Source of the DNA: Rheinheimera sp.
Lineage (GTDB): Bacteria; Pseudomonadota; Gammaproteobacteria; Enterobacterales; Alteromonadaceae
Length of the DNA stretch: 64,000 bases
NCBI GenBank assembly: GCA_008015325.1
Contig: SSFI01000034.1
Span: forward strand, 1-64,000
Reading direction: 5' to 3'
Made by a program: the position numbers and the translations under genes. The notes beneath the pieces were generated by a model. It was not told where the DNA came from, ran no database searches, and worked only from the letters and a program-made list of their open reading frames with translations. Of the stretch, positions 49,034 to 58,004 are shown in pieces (the stretch's first letter is position 1; each line of letters starts with the position of its first letter).

Positions 49034-49903
49034 TTACAGTGAATATGCCTGCAATAGTGTCGTCACGATCGGCATTTGCGTCCGGCTGACCGGGATCTTG
49101 CTGCCATCCTGTAACAGCAGCTGACCTTGTCGCCCTTGCCGGCTGAATTTCTGCACGGCGGTTGTGCTGACCCAATAAGATCGGTGTGGCGAAAAACCAC
49201 TGCTTTCAGGTAATTCTGCAATGGCGTCTTTCAGATTGCAGAGGATGAGGCTGCGTCCCTGCGCTGTCACGACGAGTAAATAATGCAACTCTGACTTCAG
49301 GTAAAGCAGTTCACCACGCCGGTCTGGCGGCAACTGACGTTGCAGACCATTGAAATCAGCTGTCAGTGGCAATGGACTGCTTGCCTGGACAACTTGTCCT
49401 CCCCCCGGATGCGGCGAAACATCGGGCGTGTCCGGGCTGCATTGCAGGATAGATTGTGGCCGGATAAGCCTGAAGCCAAATAACCAGGGGGCATTTGCCG
49501 CTATCCAGGCCACTGTGATCAGTGGGGCGACAGCTAACACTTCATGCCACCAAGCGGTGGCCCAGTGTTGCCAGCCCTGATACTGTGGGTCTAAGCCCAG
49601 CGCTACATCCAATAGCAACGCCGGGCCGGCAAACAACAGGCTGGCGCAGAGACCACACAGCAGCAGTTTCAGCCATGCTGCGCGTTGTTGCAGCGCTGGC
49701 ACATGCTCTAAACGCTGCTGACACAGAATCAGCAAGCTCACCGGCAATAGGCCCTGCAGCAACCAGCTTGCCAGCAATAGCGGAAAGCCCAGCTGCTCCG
49801 GATTATGGTCGAGCAAAGCGAATAACAGGGCCAGCACTAATCCAACCGAATAAAAATAATGTTTGGGGTTGAGTTCATGACTTGATAAATCTGTGACCAA
49901 CAT
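49034..49903 (-). CDS. Membrane-bound LytTR-family transcriptional regulator
   Basis: A 289-residue regulator with four hydrophobic segments in the N-terminal half (YSVGLVLALLFALLDH, LLLASWLLQGLLPVSLLILC, LLLCGLCASLLFAGPALLLD, EVLAVAPLITVAWIAANAPWLFGF), then a linker and a C-terminal LytTR DNA-binding domain (LLYLKSELHYLLVVTAQGRSLILCNLKDAIAELPESSGFSPHRSYWVSTTAVQKFSR...ILLQDGSKIPVSRTQM-type). It is a one-component sensor without a receiver domain. ATG 49903 follows AGGGA; the in-frame ATG 49996 is possible but adds 31 residues without a TM. Divergent from the TonB receptor beside the PKS operon, so likely a local regulator (inference). Confidence 0.85.
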   Translation of the reverse strand: MLVTDLSSHELNPKHYFYSVGLVLALLFALLDHNPEQLGFPLLLASWLLQGLLPVSLLILCQQRLEHVPALQQRAAWLKLLLCGLCASLLFAGPALLLDVALGLDPQYQGWQHWATAWWHEVLAVAPLITVAWIAANAPWLFGFRLIRPQSILQCSPDTPDVSPHPGGGQVVQASSPLPLTADFNGLQRQLPPDRRGELLYLKSELHYLLVVTAQGRSLILCNLKDAIAELPESSGFSPHRSYWVSTTAVQKFSRQGRQGQLLLQDGSKIPVSRTQMPIVTTLLQAYSL

Positions 49904-50059
49904 TTTATCCCTGTGCTCCCACTGCTCCAATGATGTATCTCCCGGTGCCATCCCTGCCCACTGGTGCAAAACCATGCCCATTGGTGCATCTGTCACCGAA
50001 CTGACTTTTTGTCCTCAGTATCCTAAGGCGCCCAACCCGAGTTGCCAGTTTGAATCTCT

Positions 50060-50079
50060 CAGGTTGATTTCAGGTTAAT
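50060..50079 (+). promoter_or_regulatory. Direct repeat, possible LytTR site
   Basis: CAGGTTGAT (50060) and CAGGTTAAT (50071), start-to-start 11 bp, lie 55-75 nt upstream of the receptor start between it and the LytTR gene. Each partly matches the GTT-centred LytTR half-site. Candidate only. Confidence 0.4.
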
Positions 50080-50133
50080 CAGATGTTTTCCCGAGTGTAT
50101 CTGATCTGACTATCAGTGATCCATGGAGGTACT

Positions 50134-52296
50134 ATGACGTTTCACCACAAACCAGTTCCTGTTTGTGCCTTACTGGCTGGTGTTCTCTGCCAGCTTCCCG
50201 TTTGTGCTGAGCCAGACGAATCCGCTGCTGGTGCACAACCGGCACATGCGGTTGCAGATCAAAAGGGCCCTGTCATTGTTGCACCTGCAGACCCTGCGCA
50301 AGCGCCGCTCGAAGTGATCCAGGTGCTGGGCCGGCGGCCGGACGGCCTGACGCTCAGCAGCGAAAAAATTCTGAATGTGGCCGGTGCCGGCAACGACCCG
50401 CTGCGGGCGCTGGAAGCTTTACCCGGTGTTATTCTGGCAACGCCGGGCACCGGTGGACCGGTGGCAAAGCCGGCCATCCGCGGCAGTTCACCGGTGGACA
50501 ATGAATATCAGGCTGATTTTCTGCCGGTCGGTTATGTGTTTCACAACGACGGTCTGAGTACCTTTAACCCGTTATTAATCCAGAGTTTCAGCCTGTACAG
50601 CAGCAGCTGGAGCCCGGAGTACAAAGACGCGACCGGCGGTGTGATTGTGACTGAGTTGCGTGATCCGTCATTTGAACAGTCCGGCTGGTATCTCGATGCC
50701 GGGGCGATCCGCTCCTCATTGCTGTACGAAGGCCAGATCAGCCCGGATGCGGCGTTTTATTTCTCAGTGCGTCAAAGTTTTATCCATTTATACATCGACA
50801 AGTTTATCGAAGATGAAGAATTCGATTTCTCCACGCCGCCGCGCAACAACGATTTTCAGAGCAAGCTGGTCTGGGATATCGACGCTCAGAATCAGCTGCG
50901 GCTGATTGCGACCGGCGCACGCGACAAAGTCAGACGCCGCTTTGACGAAGGCAGCCGCGATGTGGCGAAAAATCCGGATCTGGCAGCAGGCGAGGGCTAT
51001 CGCAGCAGCTACAGCCAGTTTGGCGTGCTGTGGGACAATCAAAGTGCGGTCGGGGACAGTAAACTGGCGTTTAACCTGCTCGATCGCAGTGAGAACATCG
51101 AAGAAGGCATTGCCTGGAACCTGCAAAATGATATCCGCGAATGGTTGCTTAAATCGGCTACTGTCACGCCGTTTGGCGCGGCGGAGCTGCATTGGGGCCT
51201 GGAGCTGCGTCAGCAGAATATCGACTGGCAGGCCAAAGGGCGCGCCCAGCCGTGCAATCCGGAATTGGATCTATGTCCGCCGGGGTATTACGCGCCAATC
51301 CTGGCCGACAACGCCAGTACCGACGTCCGTTTTGCCAGCGGCCATCTCAATTACCTGCAGCCGTTGGCAGCCGCCTGGCAGCTAAAGACCGGTCTGGCTT
51401 TAGATCATAACGATTTTACCGGCGAATCTTTTGCTGAGCCCCGGCTGGCACTGACATGGCAACTGGACCCGGACTGGCAGCTGGACCTGACTGCCGGCCG
51501 GCATCACCAGTGGTTTCGTCGGGTCGAGATGCTGTCTGCCGTGTTTGGCAATCCCGAGCTGGAGCTGGAGACCGCCGATCAGCTGGGACTTGGCCTGGAG
51601 CACCGGCTGAATGATTTATGGCGCTGGCAACTGGATTTATATTACAAAAAGCTGGATAAGCTGTTTGTCAGCAATCCGGCCCGCCAATCCAGCGGTTTGT
51701 CCCAGCCTGGCCAGTTACATGCACCGGCGTTTTTAAACGGTGGCAGCGGCACTGCCAGTGGTGCCGAGTTTCTGCTAAATCGCGATCTGGCCGATGGCTG
51801 GTATGGCTGGCTCAGTGTGGGCTATGCCAAAACCGAGCGGCATAACGACCTGACCGGACAGGACTTTAACTATGAGTGGGACATTCCGCTGATCGTCAAT
51901 GCGGTGGTGAACTATGAATGGAATGAGCACTGGGAATTCGGTTTTAAATGGCGCTTCCAGAGTGGCCGGCGCTTTACCGAAATTTTTGGTGCTCGGCCGG
52001 TATATCCGCAAATCAATGGCCAGCCAGATCTGAGCAAACCGCCGATTTTTTATGACCCGACTGAAGGGGCCTTTAACGGCGCACGGCGTGATGCCCTGCA
52101 CCGGCTGGATGCGCGGGTCGATTATCACACGCGCTGGGGCCAGTATCCGGTGACCATGTACTTTGAAGTGCTGAATCTGTACGGCAACAAGACAGTACAG
52201 GAACAGGAATGGAACGCCGATTACACCAGCTATGAAGAAGATTACGAGTTCCCGGATTTTCCATTCCCGGGCCTTGGGATCAGTATCCGCTTTTAA
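50134..52296 (+). CDS. TonB-dependent receptor next to the PKS operon
   Basis: Outer-membrane importer of 720 residues. Signal peptide MTFHHKPVPVCALLAGVLCQLPVCA; a low-complexity Ala/Pro spacer; plug domain (LEVIQVLGRRPDGLTLSSEKILNVAGAGNDPLRALEALPGVI...GPVAKPAIRGSSPVDNEYQADFLPVGYVFH); then a 22-strand barrel ending GLGISIRF. ATG 50134 has a near-perfect GGAGG site 4 nt upstream. It is divergent from the LytTR regulator and convergent with the polyketide operon. Possible roles are uptake of the cluster's product or of an unrelated nutrient; the ligand cannot be read. An extracellular-loop Cys pair (QPCNPELDLCPPGY) is visible. Confidence 0.92.
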   Translation: MTFHHKPVPVCALLAGVLCQLPVCAEPDESAAGAQPAHAVADQKGPVIVAPADPAQAPLEVIQVLGRRPDGLTLSSEKILNVAGAGNDPLRALEALPGVILATPGTGGPVAKPAIRGSSPVDNEYQADFLPVGYVFHNDGLSTFNPLLIQSFSLYSSSWSPEYKDATGGVIVTELRDPSFEQSGWYLDAGAIRSSLLYEGQISPDAAFYFSVRQSFIHLYIDKFIEDEEFDFSTPPRNNDFQSKLVWDIDAQNQLRLIATGARDKVRRRFDEGSRDVAKNPDLAAGEGYRSSYSQFGVLWDNQSAVGDSKLAFNLLDRSENIEEGIAWNLQNDIREWLLKSATVTPFGAAELHWGLELRQQNIDWQAKGRAQPCNPELDLCPPGYYAPILADNASTDVRFASGHLNYLQPLAAAWQLKTGLALDHNDFTGESFAEPRLALTWQLDPDWQLDLTAGRHHQWFRRVEMLSAVFGNPELELETADQLGLGLEHRLNDLWRWQLDLYYKKLDKLFVSNPARQSSGLSQPGQLHAPAFLNGGSGTASGAEFLLNRDLADGWYGWLSVGYAKTERHNDLTGQDFNYEWDIPLIVNAVVNYEWNEHWEFGFKWRFQSGRRFTEIFGARPVYPQINGQPDLSKPPIFYDPTEGAFNGARRDALHRLDARVDYHTRWGQYPVTMYFEVLNLYGNKTVQEQEWNADYTSYEEDYEFPDFPFPGLGISIRF

Positions 52297-52303
52297 GCAA
52301 AAA

Positions 52304-52335
52304 GTCGCCGGCCCGATGCGTTAGGGGCCGGCGAC
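52304..52335 (-). terminator. Terminator of the PKS operon
   Basis: GTCGCCGGCCC / GGGCCGGCGAC, 11-bp stem with a 10-nt loop, followed on the minus strand by TTTTT. It also separates the convergent TonB receptor. Confidence 0.85.
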
Positions 52336-52341
52336 AGCAGA

Positions 52342-52950
52342 TCAGGCAGGGCGCAGCGATAACCGGCTGACCCGCCGGCTCAGCCATTTCTCCAGCAGCG
52401 ATAACAGCAACAGTGGCAAAAATGCACTGTACAGCAAAGACCACTGGGTCAGCATCGCCGGCAACATCGCCAGCAGACTGGCCAGCCACAGCAGTAATGA
52501 AGCGGTTTGACCAGCCCGCTGATGTTGTGGATATGCCGACAGACAACCGGCCGGAAGCGTCAACAAACACAGCAGATTCAGCAGAGCAATACCAACAAAC
52601 AGAGCCTGCGCCCGCCACAGGTCCAGCAGCCACTGCAGCACTGACAGCTGCAACACACTGGCGGCAGCGCCCAGCAATAAATACAGATTGGCTGCCAGCA
52701 TCAGTTTATTGACAGGCCGCAACTGGCGGCATAACCACAGTTGCAGCAGCGCCAGCCCTGCGCTGTATTCAAAGGCCAGCAGCCAGCGCGCAAAGCTGTC
52801 CTGACCCTGCCAGCTGGCGTACAGCACAAAAAACGTCAGCGGCACAAACTGGGTATGCTGCAACAGGCCGGTCCGATGCCGGTCTGCAGCTGCTGCTCTG
52901 TGCCGGACAGTCGTTGTTGTTTGCTGCGCCACAGTGGTTGGTTCAGCCAT
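52342..52950 (-). CDS. Integral membrane protein at the end of the PKS operon, unknown
   Basis: A 202-residue protein with about six hydrophobic segments (FVPLTFFVLYASW, WLLAFEYSAGLALLQLWLC, LMLAANLYLLLGAAASVLQL, ALFVGIALLNLLCLLTLPAG, ASLLLWLASLLAMLPAMLTQW, LLYSAFLPLLLLSLLEKWL) and a Thr/Ala-rich N-terminus. ATG 52950 follows GGAGGA at 4 nt, which lies inside the end of the enolase-family gene (8-nt overlap), so the two are coupled. No family recognised. An exporter or membrane anchor for the product is only a guess. Confidence 0.7.
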   Translation of the reverse strand: MAEPTTVAQQTTTTVRHRAAAADRHRTGLLQHTQFVPLTFFVLYASWQGQDSFARWLLAFEYSAGLALLQLWLCRQLRPVNKLMLAANLYLLLGAAASVLQLSVLQWLLDLWRAQALFVGIALLNLLCLLTLPAGCLSAYPQHQRAGQTASLLLWLASLLAMLPAMLTQWSLLYSAFLPLLLLSLLEKWLSRRVSRLSLRPA

Positions 52951-54187
52951 GTATTCCTCCGACAAACCAGCTGTCGCAGTGGCGGCTGCAGTCATTCAGT
53001 ACCGCCGGGTCTATGTGCAGGGCAAGCCCAGGCTCCGATTGCAGGGCCTCAGTGGTAAGCACGCCTTGAGCGCCAAAGCGCAGCGATGGCTGCTGCAGGT
53101 CGTGGCTCAGCAAATAGTCACCAAAGGCCCCTTCGTGGTAACGACAGTCACCCAGCATGGCCGCCACCAGCTGGCCGGCCCGTGTCAGGATCACCGTTTC
53201 CCCGACCTGAGCGCCCAACTGATACAGCAGGCCGTGCTGACGTGCCTGTGTCGCCAACGCCAGCGTCGATAATATGCCGCCGCATTTAGACACCCGCAGA
53301 TTCAGTGCCGGCTGAAAACCGGCGTTCAGCAGATAATCTAAATCTGACCAGCGACAAAAGGACTCATCGAGCATCAGCGGGACAGCATCGCCAAATTCGG
53401 CAAATAGCGCCAGATAACCGGCTTTGTCACTGGCGGCCAGCGGTTGCTCAATGGACTGCACTCCGAGAGCCAGCAGCTGTGGAATGGCAGCCCTGGCCTG
53501 TGTCAGCGACCAGGCGCCGTTGGCATCAACCCGCCAGCTGGCCTGCAGATGGGCCTGCTGCAAGGTGCGTAGCAGCGCCAGTTCGGCATCGAGGTTCACA
53601 CCAACCTTAAGCTTAAATGCCTGCAGGTCCAGCGCCTGATACGCCTGCTGATAGCGCCGCTGTAGCGCGGCATCGCCGAGGCCATAAGTTCCGCTGTACT
53701 GCAGCACCTCCGCTTGTAAAGGTGCAGTGATGCCGGTCTCAGACAGTGCGTGAACCGGCCCGTCTGCGAGCAGCCTCGCCAGCGGTTGTTGCAGGCACTG
53801 ACCGGCTAAATCGAGCAGCGCCAGATCAACCGCAGTCCGGACGCAGCTGGCGGTGGGCGCTAATGCAAGGTGTTGTTGATAAAAGTTGCCAAGGTAATGC
53901 CTGACAGCGCCAACACTGGCAAAGCAGCGGCCGGCGAGCGCCGGCAGTACCACTTCGCCCAGCGCTGCCAGGACTGACGCATCAGTCTCACCGCTGACAT
54001 AAGGCCGTGGCAGCACCTCACCAAAACCATGCCGGCCGCAGGCGGAAGTGAGTTGCAGCACGATGCCGGTCACGGCCGCTCTTTGCTGCGTGGCGTGATT
54101 AAAACTCAGCTGAAACGGGATTTCGGTTTGGAATAGCCGGATAGCACTGATTTGCAATGCTGGCTGAAATGGCCAGTCAGACATCAT
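52943..54187 (-). CDS. Enolase-superfamily epimerase/racemase (MLE subgroup)
   Basis: TIM-barrel enzyme of the muconate-lactonising subgroup, which includes dipeptide epimerases, o-succinylbenzoate synthase and N-acylamino acid racemase; 414 residues. Capping domain about 10-130 (LSFNHATQQRAAVTGIVLQL, FGEVLPRPYVSGET). Catalytic set, numbered from ATG 54187: KxK at 192/194 (FKLKVG), metal ligands Asp221 (VDANGAW), Glu247 (IEQPL), Asp274 (LDESF), and Lys301 (RVSKCGG). The two opposite lysines fit 1,1-proton transfer. The ATG overlaps the hydrolase stop. Substrate unknown; in this operon an acyl-amino acid or dipeptide-like intermediate is plausible (inference). Confidence 0.88.
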   Translation of the reverse strand: MMSDWPFQPALQISAIRLFQTEIPFQLSFNHATQQRAAVTGIVLQLTSACGRHGFGEVLPRPYVSGETDASVLAALGEVVLPALAGRCFASVGAVRHYLGNFYQQHLALAPTASCVRTAVDLALLDLAGQCLQQPLARLLADGPVHALSETGITAPLQAEVLQYSGTYGLGDAALQRRYQQAYQALDLQAFKLKVGVNLDAELALLRTLQQAHLQASWRVDANGAWSLTQARAAIPQLLALGVQSIEQPLAASDKAGYLALFAEFGDAVPLMLDESFCRWSDLDYLLNAGFQPALNLRVSKCGGILSTLALATQARQHGLLYQLGAQVGETVILTRAGQLVAAMLGDCRYHEGAFGDYLLSHDLQQPSLRFGAQGVLTTEALQSEPGLALHIDPAVLNDCSRHCDSWFVGGIHG

Positions 54188-55320
54188 AACCAATGCTCCG
54201 GTAAGACCATCAACGGCTGCTGTGCCGGCACCTGTAACACCTCCTGTCCCTGTACCGGCCGGTCATGCAGGAAATCATCAATATCCAGAATGCTTTGTTG
54301 CATATCTGCGGCAAAAGCCAACAAATGCCGGTGGTCGTCACCGCCACTGTAAGCCTTGACCACGGTGTTGTCTGGTGCCAGCGTCAGATAACTGCGCAGC
54401 CGCTGATTGTCCATCATCGGATCGGCAGGCACATATAAATAGAAGCGCGGGAAACGGGCCAGTGGGTCTGTACTGAAACTGGTGCGTAACAGGTTAAATT
54501 GAGTCAAACCACCGACGGCCAGGTAAAACTCCCGGCTAAAGCGGCGTTGTGAATAACCATCAGTGCTGATCGCCCACTGATAAAACGGATCTGAGGTAAA
54601 TAAAGTGGCACCCTGGTCGCCCTGTTGTTCCGGTATGGTCGAAGCAAAATATTGGCCCGGAGCCGCAGCAATCAGCTCAGGAATAGTAAATGGCAACGGC
54701 AGGCGGGAAAACAGCCCGGGTGTGGTAAACACCAGATGGTACACGCCCCGGTCCGGGTAGCTGTTGATATAGCCGGTCAGAATATGGGCAGCAAAGCTGT
54801 TGGCCCACAGGTTCAGTTCCAGTGACGGATGGCGTTTGCGCACCAGCCGGACCATCTGATCCAGGCTGTCGGTCCAGACTTGCCAGCGGTCGACATGGCC
54901 GTGCTGGCGGATCAAACTTGCACCGGAGTCACTGTCATTGGCCGGCCGCACCGACACGCCGGCTGAGGATTGACCCGCGCCGACGCGGTCAAAGGCGTAC
55001 ACGGTATACCCGAGGATCGCCAGATATTCGGCACTGCCATAAAACCAGCCACGATGACTCTGCAGGCCATGATTGTAAATAATCACCTTGCCGTTACTGC
55101 GCCCCGGCAACCAGTAGGTGTAGCGCAGCTGATAATGCACCGGCTGACCTGCCTGACTGAGCAAGGGGTCGCTGTAGTGCAATATCCCCTGGCGGCCGGA
55201 GTGATTCAGTTGAAAAAAAGCGCTGCTGGCGGCCTGGCTGAGCGTGGAGCCCAGCAGTAAAACGAAAAGCAGACTGCAAAGTACGACACGTTGCAGCATG
55301 CGACAAAATTCAGGCAACAT
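54184..55320 (-). CDS. Secreted alpha/beta-hydrolase
   Basis: A 378-residue alpha/beta-fold hydrolase with an N-terminal signal (MLQRVVLCSLLFVLLLGSTLSQA after a short leader). Motifs: IIYNHGLQSHRGWFYGSAEYLAILGYTVYAFDRVGAGQS (oxyanion HG and strand 4), nucleophile elbow NLWANSFAAHILTGY, in which Ser is flanked by Asn and Phe with Ala in place of the usual Gly residues, then YVPADPMMDN (likely acid) and GGDDHRHLLAF (likely His). Starts 11 nt inside the GH3 gene with AAGGA upstream. Serine esterase, lipase or amidase activity is plausible; the substrate is unknown. Its export contrasts with the cytoplasmic enzymes around it. Confidence 0.85.
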   Translation of the reverse strand: MLPEFCRMLQRVVLCSLLFVLLLGSTLSQAASSAFFQLNHSGRQGILHYSDPLLSQAGQPVHYQLRYTYWLPGRSNGKVIIYNHGLQSHRGWFYGSAEYLAILGYTVYAFDRVGAGQSSAGVSVRPANDSDSGASLIRQHGHVDRWQVWTDSLDQMVRLVRKRHPSLELNLWANSFAAHILTGYINSYPDRGVYHLVFTTPGLFSRLPLPFTIPELIAAAPGQYFASTIPEQQGDQGATLFTSDPFYQWAISTDGYSQRRFSREFYLAVGGLTQFNLLRTSFSTDPLARFPRFYLYVPADPMMDNQRLRSYLTLAPDNTVVKAYSGGDDHRHLLAFAADMQQSILDIDDFLHDRPVQGQEVLQVPAQQPLMVLPEHWL

Positions 55321-57199
55321 ATTGATTTTCCTTGGCAGCAGTGCTGCTGATAATGACAAATTCAGCGCTGAGGCTGGCGTCAGCCGTTAACGGCACCGTT
55401 TTGAATTGGGCTTCGCGGACACCAGCAGCGACCCGGCGGCATTTAAACTGCTCCAGGCTGCCGCTGGCCAACGCATGGACCTGCACAGCGGCAAGGCGTT
55501 GCGACAACCTTTTGCTGCGATACTCGATGTTCTGCTGCTGCAGTGCCTGTTCAAAAGCGCTGGCAAAGTGCTGTAGTTGGGAGTTCCCGGGTGCCTGACT
55601 GAACTCAGCAAACAGCTGGTAACCGCCCTGTGGGGCTGAGGCCAGACACTGAAAAAACACACAGTGCAACGTTGTTTGTTGCTGCGCAGCAGTGACTGCC
55701 GCCAGCACTTGCTGCTCGTAGATTTTCTCCCCGGTAATGTTGGTGACCCCTTTACCTTTCTGGACAAAATCAATCAGCGGTGTTGTGCTGTGGAAGCCTT
55801 TGACTTCGATAATGTCATTCAAATCGTAGCGGTACAGGCCTGCAGTGTTGCTGAAATACAGGTAATAGTGCTCGCCAATACAGAGCTCGTCAGCCAGCAG
55901 ATATTGCCGCTGTTCAGGCCGCCCGTCGCCGTGCTGCGCTTCTTTCTGCGTATCGCTGACCCGGACAAATTCAAAAAAATTATCCTCGATGGTCAACAGG
56001 CCTGCACTTTGGTCCAGCGCCAGCGGGATAGAGCCGCGGATCTCCGAGGCGAGAAAACCCAGATCTTTGATATGCACCCGGCCGTACCATTGCTGCATTT
56101 TTTGCAGGAAAAATGCCGAGTTACCGCCGGTCCAGCAAGCAATCACGGCCAGCTGTGGCCAGTAATGATATGGCCGCAGCCGCTGTTCCGGGTCCTGTTG
56201 CTGCAAAGCGCGCAGGGCCGTGGCCCGGCGCGGATTGGCCGGGCAAAGCGGCAACAAAGCGGCCCGGATCTCCGGTTCCAGCGCAAACTGGCTGTTAATG
56301 CCGCCATGCGCCAAATCGTCCAGCAGCATGTCTTGCCATAAAGCACCTTTTTCCGCCAGCAGGCTTAAGGTCGATGGGTTGGTTGACGACACCAGGCTGA
56401 CATCGGCAGCAGCCATCCCCAGCCGCAGAATGGTGTAATAGCGGGCATCGTAGTCTTTGATGCAATACACCGCATAAGGCAGCAGATATTTGTGTTTGAT
56501 GGCCTCATCCAGGTCCTGAATATATTGTCCGGAGATAGAGCCATAAGGTGTGCCGTCCGGTGCATGGCCTTCTACCGCTGGCGACACAATCACCAGCGAT
56601 TTGCCGGCAAAAGCACCGGCATGATTTTGCGCCAGGCTATAGCCCCACAACCGGGCCGCATCCTGATGCGCCGATTGCTGCTGGGCCCGGGTCACCGGGA
56701 TAAATTTTGGCTCACCGGTTGAGCCACTGGTAGTGGCGTAATAACAGGGTTTACCTTGCAACAGCACGTCAGCTTCACCTTGCAGATGACGCTGTATATA
56801 AGGCCGCAGCTTTTCGTAATCCTGCAGCGGCACTTGCTCACGGTATTGGCTGAGGCTTTGAATATCGGCAAAACGATGTTCGCGGCCAAACACAGTCTGC
56901 GCTTGTTGCTGCAGGATCTGGCGCAGCAACTGCAGCTGATAATAACGGCTGTAGCGGCAGCGGAATTTAAAACGGCGCAGCGCGGCGTCGCCACCGAGTG
57001 CGAAGTTGAGACGAAAATCACGTTGGATCCGCAAGTTGCCGCGCTCCAGTGCAGAGCCCGCCTGGCGGTAAGCCCGCCAATAACGCAACTGAATGCTGAG
57101 ACGGATCAGCAGCGCCATCGTGTGCACCTCCAGCTTATGCAACGCCAACGCCAGTTTGCCCGGAGTTTTCACCCGCGGATCTTGTTGCCATTTGCTCAT
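55310..57199 (-). CDS. GH3-family acyl-adenylate/amide ligase
   Basis: A 629-residue member of the GH3 group of ANL (adenylate-forming) enzymes. In plants these join acyl acids such as jasmonate or auxin to amino acids; some bacterial relatives also form amides. Visible motifs: YYATTSGSTGEPKFIPVT (ATP/phosphate loop), SVVSSTNPSTLSLLA-like LVSSTNPSTLSLL, DLGFLASEIRGSIPL, FFEFV, YYLYFSNTAGLYRYDLNDIIEVKGF (GLYRYDLxD signature) and NITGEKIYEQQV. A long Arg-rich N-terminal helix region (about 25-70) precedes the domain. Its ATG overlaps the thioesterase stop (ATGA), with GGAGGA upstream. It may activate the polyketide acid and amidate it with an amino acid or amine (inference). Confidence 0.9.
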   Translation of the reverse strand: MSKWQQDPRVKTPGKLALALHKLEVHTMALLIRLSIQLRYWRAYRQAGSALERGNLRIQRDFRLNFALGGDAALRRFKFRCRYSRYYQLQLLRQILQQQAQTVFGREHRFADIQSLSQYREQVPLQDYEKLRPYIQRHLQGEADVLLQGKPCYYATTSGSTGEPKFIPVTRAQQQSAHQDAARLWGYSLAQNHAGAFAGKSLVIVSPAVEGHAPDGTPYGSISGQYIQDLDEAIKHKYLLPYAVYCIKDYDARYYTILRLGMAAADVSLVSSTNPSTLSLLAEKGALWQDMLLDDLAHGGINSQFALEPEIRAALLPLCPANPRRATALRALQQQDPEQRLRPYHYWPQLAVIACWTGGNSAFFLQKMQQWYGRVHIKDLGFLASEIRGSIPLALDQSAGLLTIEDNFFEFVRVSDTQKEAQHGDGRPEQRQYLLADELCIGEHYYLYFSNTAGLYRYDLNDIIEVKGFHSTTPLIDFVQKGKGVTNITGEKIYEQQVLAAVTAAQQQTTLHCVFFQCLASAPQGGYQLFAEFSQAPGNSQLQHFASAFEQALQQQNIEYRSKRLSQRLAAVQVHALASGSLEQFKCRRVAAGVREAQFKTVPLTADASLSAEFVIISSTAAKENQYVA

Positions 57200-57972
57200 G
57201 CCAGTTCCTCCTGCGCATCTGTGGTTTGTGGCAGCAACAGATCTGCACAAAGCCGGCACAGCGCACTGATTTGCTGGTGCAGGTAAAAGTGATCACCGTC
57301 AAACTGACGCAGCGGAGTGTCGTTTGCCAATACCTGCCGCCAGGCGGTGACCTCAAAAGGGCTGACCAGCCGGTCCTGCCGCCCGGCCAACAGCGTGGCA
57401 CTGAGCTGCCGCGCGGCGGGGTGGGGCTGATAATGGTAATTTTCCAGCATGGCGTAGTCGGCTCGGAGTACCGGCAGCACCAGTGCCAGCAATTGCGGAT
57501 TTTGCAGCAGTTCCTGCGGCGTACCGCCAAGCCGGCGCAGCTCATCAATTAGCATGTCATTGGTCAGGTGAGAGCGGCGGGACCGGACCGGCAACTGCGG
57601 TGCCGGTCGGGCTGATAACAGCAGATGCCGCACCGGCTTGCCAAGAGCATACAGCTGGCAAGCCGTTTCAAAAGCCAGCAACGCGCCCATGCTGTGGCCA
57701 AACAGCAGTAACTCGCCCGGATAAACTTGCAGCGCGCCGGCACATTCGCGGGCGAGCTGACGCAAGTCCTGCGGTAAGGGTTCATGCCGGCGTTCATCCC
57801 GGCCCGGTAACTGCACGGTCAGCAGATTCATTGCGGCCGGCAGTTCCTGCTGCCAGGGTGCGAAGATCCGGCTGTTGCCGCCGGCATAATGAAATGCCAC
57901 CACTGTCGGCGCTGTCGGATCATTGCAGCGCAGCGCTTTCAGGATGGTGCTTGGAGCGACCAGTAAAGACAT
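57196..57972 (-). CDS. Type II thioesterase
   Basis: A 258-residue stand-alone thioesterase of the kind that edits mis-primed carrier proteins or releases product in PKS/NRPS systems. Motifs: VVAFHYAGGNSRIFAPWQQEL, VQLPGRDERRHEPLP, nucleophile GHSMGALLAFE, acid in LLAGRQDRLVSP, and His in FDGDHFYLHQ. AAGGAG lies 7 nt before the ATG. It follows the PKS gene by 70 nt, across a hairpin, and is coupled to GH3. Since the PKS lacks its own terminal thioesterase, this enzyme could free the product as an acid for GH3. Confidence 0.92.
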   Translation of the reverse strand: MSLLVAPSTILKALRCNDPTAPTVVAFHYAGGNSRIFAPWQQELPAAMNLLTVQLPGRDERRHEPLPQDLRQLARECAGALQVYPGELLLFGHSMGALLAFETACQLYALGKPVRHLLLSARPAPQLPVRSRRSHLTNDMLIDELRRLGGTPQELLQNPQLLALVLPVLRADYAMLENYHYQPHPAARQLSATLLAGRQDRLVSPFEVTAWRQVLANDTPLRQFDGDHFYLHQQISALCRLCADLLLPQTTDAQEELA

Positions 57973-58004
57973 GTAAAAACTCCTTCTTTTAATGAGAACA
58001 GGCA

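Noticed and set aside
48813..49124. 103-codon plus-strand frame upstream of dusB
   Set aside because: Overlaps the end of the LytTR gene on the other strand, has no domain and no ribosome site; treated as chance.
55664..56341. 225-codon plus-strand frame inside the GH3 gene
   Set aside because: Antisense to a well-supported GH3 protein; high GC at third positions keeps such frames open by chance.
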